Origin: JBBSOW01 sp038259365
Lineage (GTDB): Bacteria; Actinomycetota; Actinomycetes; Propionibacteriales; Propionibacteriaceae
DNA length: 5,741 nt
Direction of reading: 5' to 3'
NCBI GenBank assembly: GCA_038259365.1
Contig: JBBSOW010000155.1
Coordinates: 1-5,741, forward strand
Below the pieces are notes generated by a model. It was given only the letters and a program-made list of their open reading frames with translations. It had not been told where the DNA came from and searched no databases. How positions within the stretch are numbered: the first letter of the stretch is position 1; each line of letters starts with the position of its first letter. A program made the translations under genes and the position numbers. Positions 1 to 5,599 of the stretch are shown one piece after another.

Positions 1-544
1 CCGGATCGGCTTCGCCGCGGTGGGCCGCTACAACGAGTTCGAGAACCTGCGGATTGCCGGCATCCGGCACGCCGACCTGCGCGGCTACTCCTACGACCGT
101 GCCGACGTCACCGGGCGCGGACTGGCCAACAACTACGCCCAGCTGCTCGGCACGATCTTCTCCTCCGGTGGTGAGAAGCCCTACGAGGTGGAGATCGTCG
201 TCGCCGAGCTTGGCACGGAACCGGCCGGTGATCAGCTGTATCGCCTCACCTACGACGGCTCGGTGGGCGATGAGGAGCACCTCGCCGTCATGGGCGGCTC
301 GGCCGACAAGATCACGGTTGCCCTCCGGGCCGACTACCGTGAGGGTCTCAGCCTCTCGGAGGCCGTGACGCTAGCGGTCTCGGGGCTGCAGGGAGCGGGG
401 GACCGCTCCGGCGACAACGCGTTGGGGGTCGACGCCCTCGAGGTCGCGGTACTGGATCGCGCCCGTAACCAGCCGCGCAAGTTCCGTCGCATCCCGGCCC
501 TGGCCTTGGCCGACCTCCTGGGCTGGGCCGAGCCGACAGCGTGA
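1..544 (+). CDS. prcA: Proteasome subunit alpha, 5'-truncated by the window edge
   Basis: This is the C-terminal 180 residues of the alpha subunit of the actinobacterial 20S proteasome. Alpha rings cap the PrcB catalytic rings and gate entry of pupylated substrates delivered by the Mpa/ARC ATPase in the cytoplasm. The frame is open from base 2 (RIGFAAVGRYNEFENLR), so the GTG at 20 is an internal valine and not the start. Recognisable PrcA segments in order are GRYNEFENLR, the RGYSYDRADVTGR block, LANNYAQLLGTIF, KPYEVEIVVAELG, LYRLTYDGS and the near-terminal LEVAVLDRAR. From memory, family members are about 240-250 residues, so roughly 65 N-terminal residues, including the gating segment, lie upstream. 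The C-terminus is short and ends LLGWAEPTA. The stop codon overlaps the tyrA start by four bases, which suggests translational coupling. The family call is confident. The direct linkage to tyrA is unusual. Confidence 0.93.
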   Translation, partial: RIGFAAVGRYNEFENLRIAGIRHADLRGYSYDRADVTGRGLANNYAQLLGTIFSSGGEKPYEVEIVVAELGTEPAGDQLYRLTYDGSVGDEEHLAVMGGSADKITVALRADYREGLSLSEAVTLAVSGLQGAGDRSGDNALGVDALEVAVLDRARNQPRKFRRIPALALADLLGWAEPTA

Positions 545-1614
545 CGGATCAGACGCCCGAGCAGCTGGGGCCTGTCGTGCTCGTCGGGGCCGGCTTGGTG
601 GGGGCCTCGGTGGGGTGCGCCCTGACGAACGCGGGCGAGCAGGTGCACATCACCGACCTCGTGCTCAGCCACGCCCGCGTCGCGGTCAGCAGGGGAGCGG
701 GCACGCTGAACCGGCCCAACCCCGACGACGTCCGTCTCGTCGTCGTCGCCGTGCCGCCGCGCGCGTTGGTCGAGGTCATCGAAGCTGCCCTGCTGCACTA
801 CCCCCAAGCGACCGTCACCGACGTCGGATCGGTCAAAGCGATGGTCGTCCAGCGGCTGTCGAGCACGCAGGACCGTGAGCGCTACGTCGGCTCACACCCC
901 ATGGCCGGCTCCCACCACGCCGGCCCGCTGACCGCTCAGGCCGACCTGTTCACCGACCGCACCTGGGTGCTGACCCCGCACGCCGAATCGGCCGCCACGT
1001 CGGTGCGCCGGGTCCGCGCGATGATCGCGCTGTGTGGAGCGCGGGCGGTGGAACTGAGCCCAGGTGATCACGACCAGGCGGTGGCCCGGGTGTCTCACCT
1101 GCCACACCTCATGTCGGCGCTGGTGGCGGCCAGCCTGCCGGGCACCGCGCCGGAGTATCTCCGCCTGGCGGGCCAAGGGCTGCGCGATGTCACGCGGATT
1201 GCCGGCAGCGACCCGAAGCTGTGGGAACAGATCATCGAGCTGAACGCCGCCTCGGTGCGCCCGGAGCTGATCGCGCTGCAGGGCCGCCTCACCTCCCTCA
1301 TCGACGGCCTCGAGGACACCAGCAACCTGTTGTCGCACCTCGAGTCCGGTTTCGTCGGCACCCAGCAGATCCCAGGCAAGCACGGGCGGACGGTCGCCGA
1401 GTACGCCGAGGTGGTGGTCGAGATTCCTGACGCGCCGGGCGCACTGAGCCGGCTGTTCGCCGACATCGACGCCGCCGGGATCAACGTCGAGGACGTGTCG
1501 ATCGAGCACGACGCGGTCCGCGAGGTCGGCTACCTTTCGCTCTCGGTGACCGCCGACCATCAGATGGAGCTGCTCGCCGCCATGGAGGCCTCGGGCTGGA
1601 GCCTGCGCGCCTGA
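541..1614 (+). CDS. tyrA: Prephenate dehydrogenase with C-terminal ACT domain
   Basis: This enzyme carries out the NAD-dependent oxidative decarboxylation of prephenate to 4-hydroxyphenylpyruvate, the committed step to tyrosine. The 357-residue protein begins with a Rossmann nucleotide-binding loop (GAGLVGAS, residues 16-23). Next comes the DVGSVK block (94-99), then the signature SHPMAGS (118-124) containing the conserved catalytic-type His119. A helical dimerisation domain follows, with DHD at 176-178 and SHLPH at 185-189. Residues from about 288 to the end form an ACT domain (IPDAPGALSRLF, then INVEDVSIEH), which in relatives senses the amino-acid end product, so tyrosine feedback control is likely but inferred. 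The GTG start at 541 overlaps the prcA stop (GTGA) and no strong Shine-Dalgarno sequence is visible, so coupled translation is likely. Length and motifs are complete. An arogenate dehydrogenase of the same family cannot be excluded by sequence alone. Confidence 0.93.
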   Translation: MTDQTPEQLGPVVLVGAGLVGASVGCALTNAGEQVHITDLVLSHARVAVSRGAGTLNRPNPDDVRLVVVAVPPRALVEVIEAALLHYPQATVTDVGSVKAMVVQRLSSTQDRERYVGSHPMAGSHHAGPLTAQADLFTDRTWVLTPHAESAATSVRRVRAMIALCGARAVELSPGDHDQAVARVSHLPHLMSALVAASLPGTAPEYLRLAGQGLRDVTRIAGSDPKLWEQIIELNAASVRPELIALQGRLTSLIDGLEDTSNLLSHLESGFVGTQQIPGKHGRTVAEYAEVVVEIPDAPGALSRLFADIDAAGINVEDVSIEHDAVREVGYLSLSVTADHQMELLAAMEASGWSLRA

Positions 1615-1673
1615 GGATTACCGAGGACCCGAGCCCGTCTCTTAGAGTTGAGCAGGCCCAGGACAGAGACCAC

Positions 1674-1680
1674 GAAGGAG
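1674..1680 (+). promoter_or_regulatory. Ribosome binding site for cmk
   Basis: GAAGGAG lies eight bases before the GTG at 1689 and is a near-ideal Shine-Dalgarno sequence. It fixes that GTG as the cmk start, which also places the P-loop at the expected residue 7. The 74-nt spacer between tyrA and cmk contains a TAGAGT hexamer at 1643-1648 that could be a -10 element, but no matching -35 is evident. I therefore do not call a promoter. Confidence 0.8.
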
Positions 1681-1688
1681 AACCAGGC

Positions 1689-2354
1689 GTGATTATTGCG
1701 ATCGACGGACCGAGCGGATCGGGCAAGTCGTCGACCTCCCGCGGGGTGGCTACGAAGCTCGGCTACGACTTCCTCGATACCGGCGCCATGTACCGCGCCT
1801 GCGCCTGGCAGATGCTGGCCGACGGCCTCACCGACCCCGAGGAGATCACCCAGTTGGTGCGCTCTTCCAAGCTGGACGTCTCCCTCGATCCGGCTAATCC
1901 CGGCATCGCCATCAACGGCCACGATGTCACCGCCGCGATTCGCGAGCCGCAGGTCTCCGCGGCGGTCAGCCGGGTGGCGACCATTCCGCAGGTGCGCACC
2001 GACCTGGTGACCCGCCAGCAGGAGATCGTCGCGGCGTCGGCGGGCATCGTCGCCGAGGGTCGCGACATCACCACCGTCGTCGCTCCGCACGCCGAGGTTC
2101 GGGTGCTACTCGTCGCCGATGCACAGGCCCGGATCGCTCGACGTCAGGCTGAGCTAGAGGGTAAGGCCGACGTGGCCGCGGTCACCGATCAGGTGTTGCG
2201 GCGCGACCGCGACGACTCGACCGTGGCCGCGTTCGAGCAGGCCGCCGAGGGCGTCACCGTCGTCGATTCCACTTACCTGAACCTCGACGAGGTCATCGCC
2301 GCGATCTGTACCCTGGCTGCCGATGCCGATGCCGATGCCGATGCCGACGCCTGA
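1689..2354 (+). CDS. cmk: Cytidylate (CMP/dCMP) kinase
   Basis: This kinase transfers phosphate from ATP to CMP or dCMP in pyrimidine nucleotide salvage and DNA/RNA precursor supply. It is a 221-residue, single-domain NMP kinase. The Walker A loop GPSGSGKS is at 7-14 and is followed by LDTGAMYRA (29-37), which contributes to nucleotide binding. The CMP-binding insert spans roughly 50-100, EGRDITTVV (123-131) carries the family's GRD motif, an Arg-rich lid lies around 148-152, and RRDRDDS (171-177) is the conserved C-terminal substrate-contacting block. The GTG start is supported by a strong Shine-Dalgarno sequence eight bases upstream. The unusual part is the tail: residues 210-221 are Ala followed by alternating Ala-Asp, encoded by a GCCGAY hexamer repeat. 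This lies beyond the conserved fold and is probably a flexible acidic extension. The last 32 nt overlap the downstream acyltransferase in another frame. Confidence 0.95.
   Translation: MIIAIDGPSGSGKSSTSRGVATKLGYDFLDTGAMYRACAWQMLADGLTDPEEITQLVRSSKLDVSLDPANPGIAINGHDVTAAIREPQVSAAVSRVATIPQVRTDLVTRQQEIVAASAGIVAEGRDITTVVAPHAEVRVLLVADAQARIARRQAELEGKADVAAVTDQVLRRDRDDSTVAAFEQAAEGVTVVDSTYLNLDEVIAAICTLAADADADADADA
2319..2351 (+). repeat. Hexanucleotide tandem repeat GCCGAY, 5.5 copies, across the cmk/plsC overlap
   Basis: Four perfect GCCGAT units are followed by one GCCGAC unit and a final GCC. In the cmk frame each unit reads Ala-Asp. In the acyltransferase frame each unit reads Met-Pro (ATGCCG), creating ATG codons at 2323, 2329, 2335 and 2341. 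Six is divisible by three, so gain or loss of a unit keeps both frames open and changes only the tail length of one protein and the number of candidate start codons of the other. Replication slippage is the likely origin. Confidence 0.95.
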
Positions 2355-3090
2355 GCCTTTCGTGCGTCACGACGGCGCGGCCGCTCGGCTGGGGGTCAGT
2401 GCGGATCTGCCGCACCTAGGCGCGATGCCGCCGCTGAGGCTCACCGCCCTCGGCATCGCTCGGCGGCCTTTTCGCTGGCTGTTCAAGCTCGTCTGGTCCA
2501 TCGAGGTCAGCGGTGAAGAGAATGTGCCGACCTCGGGTCCGGTCATCCTGGCCGCTAACCACATCGCCGTCGTCGACGGGCCCCTGCTCGTGGCGATGAC
2601 GAGGCGCCGATCCCTGGCGTTGGCGAAGGTCGAGCTGTTCCGCTCTCGTGGCCTTGCCGCGTTTTTGAGCTTCGTCGGTCAGATCTCGGTGGATCGCCGC
2701 GCCATCGACACCACCGCGATTCGCCGCGCCGTGCAGGTGCTCCGCTTTGGCGGGATTCTGACGGTCTTCCCCGAGGGGTCGCGGGGTAGCGGTGACATGG
2801 AGAGGATCCGTAGCGGTGGGATCTATCTGGCGATGCTCACTGGTGCCACCATCGTGCCCGTGGCGCTCTTTGGCACAGCTGGCCCGCGCAACGCCAAGTC
2901 AGCGATTCCGCGGTGGCAGGGTCGCATCGCTATCATGTACGGCGAACCGATCGTTGTGCCGCAGCGGCCGTGGCCTCGCAGGCACGCCGAGGTGGTCGAG
3001 CTCACCGAAACGATCCGTCGACAACTGGCGGCGCACGTGGGCGAGTCAAGACGACAGGTTCAGGCTCGGTCGACCCGAGTCTCGTCGTAA
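2323..3090 (+). CDS. PlsC-type 1-acylglycerol-3-phosphate acyltransferase
   Basis: This is a glycerophospholipid acyltransferase of the PlsC (LPLAT/AGPAT) family. Such enzymes typically move an acyl chain onto lysophosphatidic acid at the cytoplasmic membrane, giving phosphatidic acid. All four family blocks are present when counted from the first ATG: NHIAVVDG with the catalytic H80 and D85 pair (79-86), GQISVDRR (119-126), FPEGSRG (149-155) and IVPVALFGT (177-185). The start is uncertain. Four ATGs lie in the hexamer repeat (2323-2343) and another in-frame ATG is at 2425 (residue 35). None has a clear Shine-Dalgarno sequence, so reinitiation from cmk is plausible. Residues 1-34 are low-complexity and not part of the conserved domain, so the 221-residue form from 2425 is a real alternative. 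Position between cmk and der matches other Actinomycetota. Exact acyl acceptor is inferred. Confidence 0.88.
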   Translation: MPMPMPMPTPEPFVRHDGAAARLGVSADLPHLGAMPPLRLTALGIARRPFRWLFKLVWSIEVSGEENVPTSGPVILAANHIAVVDGPLLVAMTRRRSLALAKVELFRSRGLAAFLSFVGQISVDRRAIDTTAIRRAVQVLRFGGILTVFPEGSRGSGDMERIRSGGIYLAMLTGATIVPVALFGTAGPRNAKSAIPRWQGRIAIMYGEPIVVPQRPWPRRHAEVVELTETIRRQLAAHVGESRRQVQARSTRVSS

Positions 3091-3144
3091 CCGATTTATC
3101 CATCTGAACCCGTCAGCGCCCCGCCGTTCCACGATTGCGGGGGG

Positions 3145-3187
3145 TTGGCTCTTTCTGCTGTTGGCTCTATTGCCCAGGTTCTGGGCA
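3145..3187 (+). promoter_or_regulatory. Direct repeat and palindrome upstream of der, possible promoter/operator
   Basis: The 131-nt spacer before der contains TTGGCTCT twice (3145-3152 and 3161-3168, 16 nt apart). A perfect 7-bp inverted repeat follows at once, TGCCCAG and CTGGGCA around a GTT loop (3171-3187). TTGGCT at 3145 and TATTGC at 3168, with 17 nt between them, could form a weak -35/-10 pair. No T-tract follows the hairpin, so it does not look like a classical terminator. A separate der promoter, a binding site or an mRNA leader hairpin are all possible. Confidence 0.35.
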
Positions 3188-3211
3188 GTGAGACCGACAG
3201 GAACAGACACC

Positions 3212-3216
3212 AGGAG
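3212..3216 (+). promoter_or_regulatory. Ribosome binding site for der
   Basis: AGGAG sits five bases before the GTG at 3222 and decides the der start. It lies 24 nt beyond the palindrome at 3171-3187, so that hairpin would not directly mask it. Confidence 0.75.
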
Positions 3217-3221
3217 TAGCA

Positions 3222-4595
3222 GTGACCGAGTTTGATATCGACCCCGAGATGCTCGCGGAGTTCGAAGAAGCACAAGCCAACCGCCCCGTCGTCGCGGTGG
3301 TCGGGCGCCCCAACGTGGGTAAGTCCACGCTGGTGAACCGCATCATCGGCCGCCGCGAGGCCGTCGTGCAGGACGTTCCCGGGGTGACCCGAGACCGCGT
3401 GGCCTACGACGCCAACTGGAACGGCCGCGAGTTCGTCCTCGTCGATACCGGCGGCTGGATCCCCGACGCCAAGGGTCTGGCCGGCCAGATCGCCGAGCAG
3501 GCGGAGTTGGCGATCTCCATGGCCGACGCGGTCCTGTTCGTGGTGGACGCCACCGTCGGCACCCAGGACGTCGATCAGGCCGTGGTGCAGGTCCTGCGCC
3601 GATCTTCCAAGCCGGTGGTGCTGGCGGCCAATAAGGTCGACGACACCCGCACCGAGGCCGAGGCCGCGTCGATGTGGAACCTCGGATTGGGGGAGCCCTA
3701 CGCGGTTTCGGCCCTGCACGGCCGGGGCTCCGGCGACCTCCTGGACGCGCTGCTGGACGCCCTACCCGAGGCGCCCGCCGAACGCTTCGGCGAGGTCGGC
3801 GGCCCGCGCCGGGTGGCGATCGTCGGCAAGCCGAACGTCGGCAAGTCGAGCCTGTTGAACAAGCTGGCCAAGCAGCGGCGCTCCGTCGTCGACGACGCCT
3901 CGGGCACCACGGTCGACCCCGTGGACGAACTCGTGCAGATCGGCGACACCGTCTACCGCTTCATCGACACCGCCGGCATCCGCAAGCGGGTAAACCAAGC
4001 CTCGGGCCACGAATTCTACGCGAGCCTGCGCACCCAGGGCGCCATCGAGCGCGCCGAGGTCTGCGTCATCGTCGTCGACGCCTCCGAGCCGATCACCGAG
4101 CAGGATCTGCGCATCATGAGCATGGTCGAGGACGCCGGGCGGGCGCTCGTCGTGGCCTTCAACAAGTGGGATCTCACCGACGAGGAGCGCCGCCACTTCC
4201 TGGGGCGCGAGATCGAGCGCGACATGGTGCAGTTCGGCTGGGCCGGAGCGGTGAACATGTCCGCGCTGACCGGGCGCCACGTCGACAAGCTGTCCACCGC
4301 CATCGAGGAGGCCCTGGCAGGTTGGGAGACCCGCGTGGGCACCGGTAAGCTCAACGCGTTTCTGGGGCGTATTGTTGCCGCCCACCCGCACCCGGTGCGG
4401 GGTGGCAAGCAGCCGCGGATCCTGTTCGGCACTCAGGCACAGACGAGCCCGCCAACGTTCGCCCTATTCACCTCCGGACAGATCGACGACGGGTACGTGC
4501 GGTTCGTCGAGCGTCGCCTACGGGAGGAGTTCGGCTTCCGCGGCACGCCGGTGCATGTGTCCGTGCGAGCACGGGAGAAGCGCAAGAACCGCTGA
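3222..4595 (+). CDS. der: Ribosome biogenesis GTPase Der (EngA), tandem GTPase domains
   Basis: Der is an essential GTPase in most bacteria and acts in late 50S ribosomal subunit assembly. The 457-residue product shows the diagnostic tandem layout. GTPase 1 has GRPNVGKS (28-35), GVTRD (54-58), DTGG (75-78) and NKVD (137-140). GTPase 2 has GKPNVGKS (202-209), GTT (228-230), DTAG (249-252) and NKWD (314-317), with a SALTG G5-type motif at 347-351. The C-terminal KH-like domain starts around 370 (KLNAFLGRIV) and ends in a basic tail, REKRKNR. All nucleotide-binding residues needed are intact. A short acidic N-terminal segment of about 20 residues (EFDIDPEMLAEFEEAQ) precedes the first domain. The GTG start has a good Shine-Dalgarno sequence. 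The gene is separated from the acyltransferase by a spacer that may carry its own promoter, and it closes the conserved plus-strand gene run. Confidence 0.97.
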   Translation: MTEFDIDPEMLAEFEEAQANRPVVAVVGRPNVGKSTLVNRIIGRREAVVQDVPGVTRDRVAYDANWNGREFVLVDTGGWIPDAKGLAGQIAEQAELAISMADAVLFVVDATVGTQDVDQAVVQVLRRSSKPVVLAANKVDDTRTEAEAASMWNLGLGEPYAVSALHGRGSGDLLDALLDALPEAPAERFGEVGGPRRVAIVGKPNVGKSSLLNKLAKQRRSVVDDASGTTVDPVDELVQIGDTVYRFIDTAGIRKRVNQASGHEFYASLRTQGAIERAEVCVIVVDASEPITEQDLRIMSMVEDAGRALVVAFNKWDLTDEERRHFLGREIERDMVQFGWAGAVNMSALTGRHVDKLSTAIEEALAGWETRVGTGKLNAFLGRIVAAHPHPVRGGKQPRILFGTQAQTSPPTFALFTSGQIDDGYVRFVERRLREEFGFRGTPVHVSVRAREKRKNR

Positions 4596-4604
4596 CGGTG
4601 GACC

Positions 4605-4621
4605 GGTTCGTCTCACGAGCC
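4605..4621 (+). terminator. Possible weak terminator hairpin after der
   Basis: GGTTCGT and ACGAGCC form a 7-bp stem (one T-G wobble) around a CTC loop, beginning nine bases after the der stop. A pyrimidine-rich stretch with several T residues (ATTCTTATTCTCTCTC) follows about 19 nt later rather than immediately. Position favours a terminator, but the short stem and displaced T-rich run make this tentative. Confidence 0.3.
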
Positions 4622-4770
4622 AGCCGTCTCAGCAGATTCTTATTCTCTCTCGATCGCATGCGACCACCGGCAAATCCCTCGTGCGACATGGCTAGCGCGG
4701 CAAAATCTATCGAAATCCTGCGGTGGTGGGGGGTGGCCAATCGTTTAGGCAGGTGATCGTAGGGAATTCT

Positions 4771-4893
4771 ATGAAGCGTCGGCTATCGCTGCTGGAGGAT
4801 TACCTCCCTCTGGGGGTATCCAAGCCGGGCCGGTGTCCCATAGATTGCGAATGCAGCCGGTCACCTGCGGGTGACCGGCTGACCAACGTTTGA
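4771..4893 (+). CDS. Possible small ORF, 40 codons, unknown
   Basis: An ATG preceded by AGGGA (4761-4765, spacing five) opens a 40-codon frame ending at TGA 4891-4893. The peptide starts MKRRLSLLEDYLPLG and contains a Cys cluster, CPIDCEC, at about residues 23-29. I recognise no family. The paired hairpins at 4794-4821 and the stem-loop at 4854-4881 both lie inside the frame. That argues the region may function, if at all, as structured RNA, or that this is a chance frame. It sits 175 nt after der with no clear promoter. Low confidence. Confidence 0.2.
   Translation: MKRRLSLLEDYLPLGVSKPGRCPIDCECSRSPAGDRLTNV
4854..4881 (+). terminator. Strong 12-bp stem-loop, possible bidirectional terminator
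   Basis: The arm CAGCCGGTCACC (4854-4865) and the arm GGTGACCGGCTG (4870-4881) pair perfectly around a TGCG tetraloop. The flanking bases do not form a U-tract on either strand (GACCAACGTTTG follows). U-less stem-loops are often suggested as terminators in high-GC Actinomycetota, so termination of transcripts from the der side is a reasonable reading. A protein-binding palindrome or a small-RNA end are alternatives. The structure itself is certain and the role is inferred. Confidence 0.5.
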
Positions 4894-5113
4894 AGGGCTT
4901 CTTGCGCCGCCAGCTTTGCTAGTGATGTTTACGCGTGCGCTTCGCTGGGGCGGGATGACGCTCGTGCAAGGGGTGATCGAGCACCTGCGGCCGCTTGGGC
5001 TGAACCGCATCTTGCTGATCACCGGGGACGCGCACGAGCGGTAGCGGAACGCCGGTCTTGCGGAGTTGAGCCGACCCGAAGACTGGATGGTCTTGCCTGT
5101 CTCGGCCGACTGA
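4883..5113 (+). pseudogene. Decayed reading frame resembling a P-type ATPase HAD segment
   Basis: Directly after the stem-loop, one frame reads open from 4883 to a TAG at 5042, then on to a TGA at 5111. Within it, the stretch translated from ATG 4955 contains VIEHLRPLGLNRILLITGD. This resembles the segment of P-type cation ATPases that leads to the TGD motif of the phosphorylation/HAD domain (IxxLRxxGxxRxxxxTGD). After the TAG, AELSRPEDW loosely recalls the family's ELLPEDK block. The DKTGT phosphorylation site, membrane helices and the rest of the gene are absent, and no plausible start with a Shine-Dalgarno sequence is visible. The likely reading is a short relic of a transporter gene. The similarity is judged by eye and covers about 40 residues, so chance is possible. 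Confidence 0.3.
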
Positions 5114-5131
5114 GGCGCCAAGGCGCTCGAC

Positions 5132-5162
5132 TTGTCGGAGTCGCGTCGAAGCGGTGTAGTAT
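5132..5162 (+). promoter_or_regulatory. Candidate promoter for tRNA-Pro
   Basis: TTGTCG (5132-5137) and TAGTAT (5157-5162) are 19 nt apart. Reading the -35 as TGTCGG at 5133 gives 18 nt. The -10 matches the actinobacterial TANNNT pattern and would start transcription near 5168-5170, about 18 nt before the mature tRNA. Just downstream, GTGGCC and GGCCAC form a palindrome with a 2-nt centre (5171-5184), within the predicted 5' leader. This position before a tRNA is convincing. The -35 match is modest. Confidence 0.5.
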
Positions 5163-5186
5163 CAACCCTCGTGGCCACGGCCACTT

Positions 5187-5258
<72 letters not shown>

Positions 5259-5260
<2 letters not shown>

Positions 5261-5279
5261 CAAGGTGTTTAACCTTGTC
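5259..5279 (+). terminator. Hairpin immediately downstream of tRNA-Pro
   Basis: GACAAGGT (5259-5266) and ACCTTGTC (5272-5279) pair perfectly around a GTTTA loop. The first two bases of the stem are the last two of the mature tRNA, so hairpin and acceptor stem compete at one base pair. No U-tract follows (CGACGTATG). A terminator for the tRNA transcript, or a 3'-processing structure, is the simplest reading. Confidence 0.5.
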
Positions 5280-5599
5280 CGACGTATGTTGTGGTATCTA
5301 GTGCGTTGCCGCGCATCGCTCGTGCATGACTCAGCGTTCAGAGGCGTCACAGGTCACTAAGCACAGGGTGCGGCATCCGCTCATTGTGGTGACCCCCTGG
5401 GGCTCGCATTAGAACCGCCGGTGACGTCGTCAACTACATCGTGCGCCATGTCCGCGAGGCGGTGGACTCGACCGCAACAAACGGGATGAACGACACCCGC
5501 ATTCGGATGTGCCGCACGTCGAGCTTCACCGCAGTCGCGACCGACGCCGAAGCTGTTGAGTCGACAAGCACCAGGCGCGGCAGATGAGTGCCTCACTAG
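5280..5599. other. 320-nt stretch between the tRNA hairpin and the IS end, mostly unexplained
   Basis: No recognisable intact gene is present. A plus-strand frame open from 5393 to a TGA at 5585-5587 has mostly G or C third positions over about 5423-5480 (DVVNYIVRHVREAVDS), as in real coding sequence here. It lacks a good start with a Shine-Dalgarno sequence and I cannot assign it, so it may be a gene fragment. The opposite-strand frame over the same bases shows no family features. A GGTCAC/GTGACC inverted repeat (5352-5357 and 5389-5394) surrounds a small GCGG-CAT-CCGC hairpin (5370-5380) of unknown meaning. Confidence 0.6.

Larger units (their letters stand above)
4596..5186. other. 591-nt stretch without a convincing intact gene
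   Basis: Between der and the tRNA gene the codon-position pattern of the upstream genes disappears. About 4620-4700 is noticeably AT-richer than the operon (CAGATTCTTATTCTCTC, GGCAAAATCTATCGAAATCC). The stretch holds the hairpin after der, a possible 40-codon ORF, two competing hairpins at 4794-4821, a strong 12-bp stem-loop at 4854-4881, a decayed coding-like frame to about 5113, and a promoter-like sequence at 5132-5162. Longer open frames on the minus strand here run antisense to der or to the decayed frame, show no family signature and are not called. Mixed composition and debris suggest a variable region. Confidence 0.7.

Noticed and set aside
20..22. GTG as the start of a complete 174-residue gene
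   Set aside because: The frame is open to the window edge and residues before it (RIGFAA) fit the conserved PrcA sequence, so this GTG is an internal valine codon.
892..1560. Long minus-strand open frame opposite tyrA (222 codons)
   Set aside because: It is antisense to a gene with all family motifs, is His/Arg/Gly-rich without any recognisable motif, and arises from the high-GC codon pattern.
1643..1648. TAGAGT as a -10 element for cmk
   Set aside because: No acceptable -35 lies 16-19 nt upstream, so one hexamer alone is not enough.
4586..4609. GAACCG/CGGTTC inverted repeat spanning the der stop
   Set aside because: The stem is only six base pairs with a 12-nt loop and partly inside der. 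The overlapping hairpin at 4605-4621 is better.
4688..4756. 22-codon frame with tandem Trp codons (RWW), like a trp attenuation leader peptide, ahead of alternative hairpins
   Set aside because: There is no Shine-Dalgarno sequence and no tryptophan-biosynthesis gene downstream. Two adjacent TGG codons in GC-rich DNA are not rare.
5326..5412. 28-codon plus-strand frame after the tRNA
   Set aside because: It is short, lacks a ribosome binding site and resembles no known peptide.
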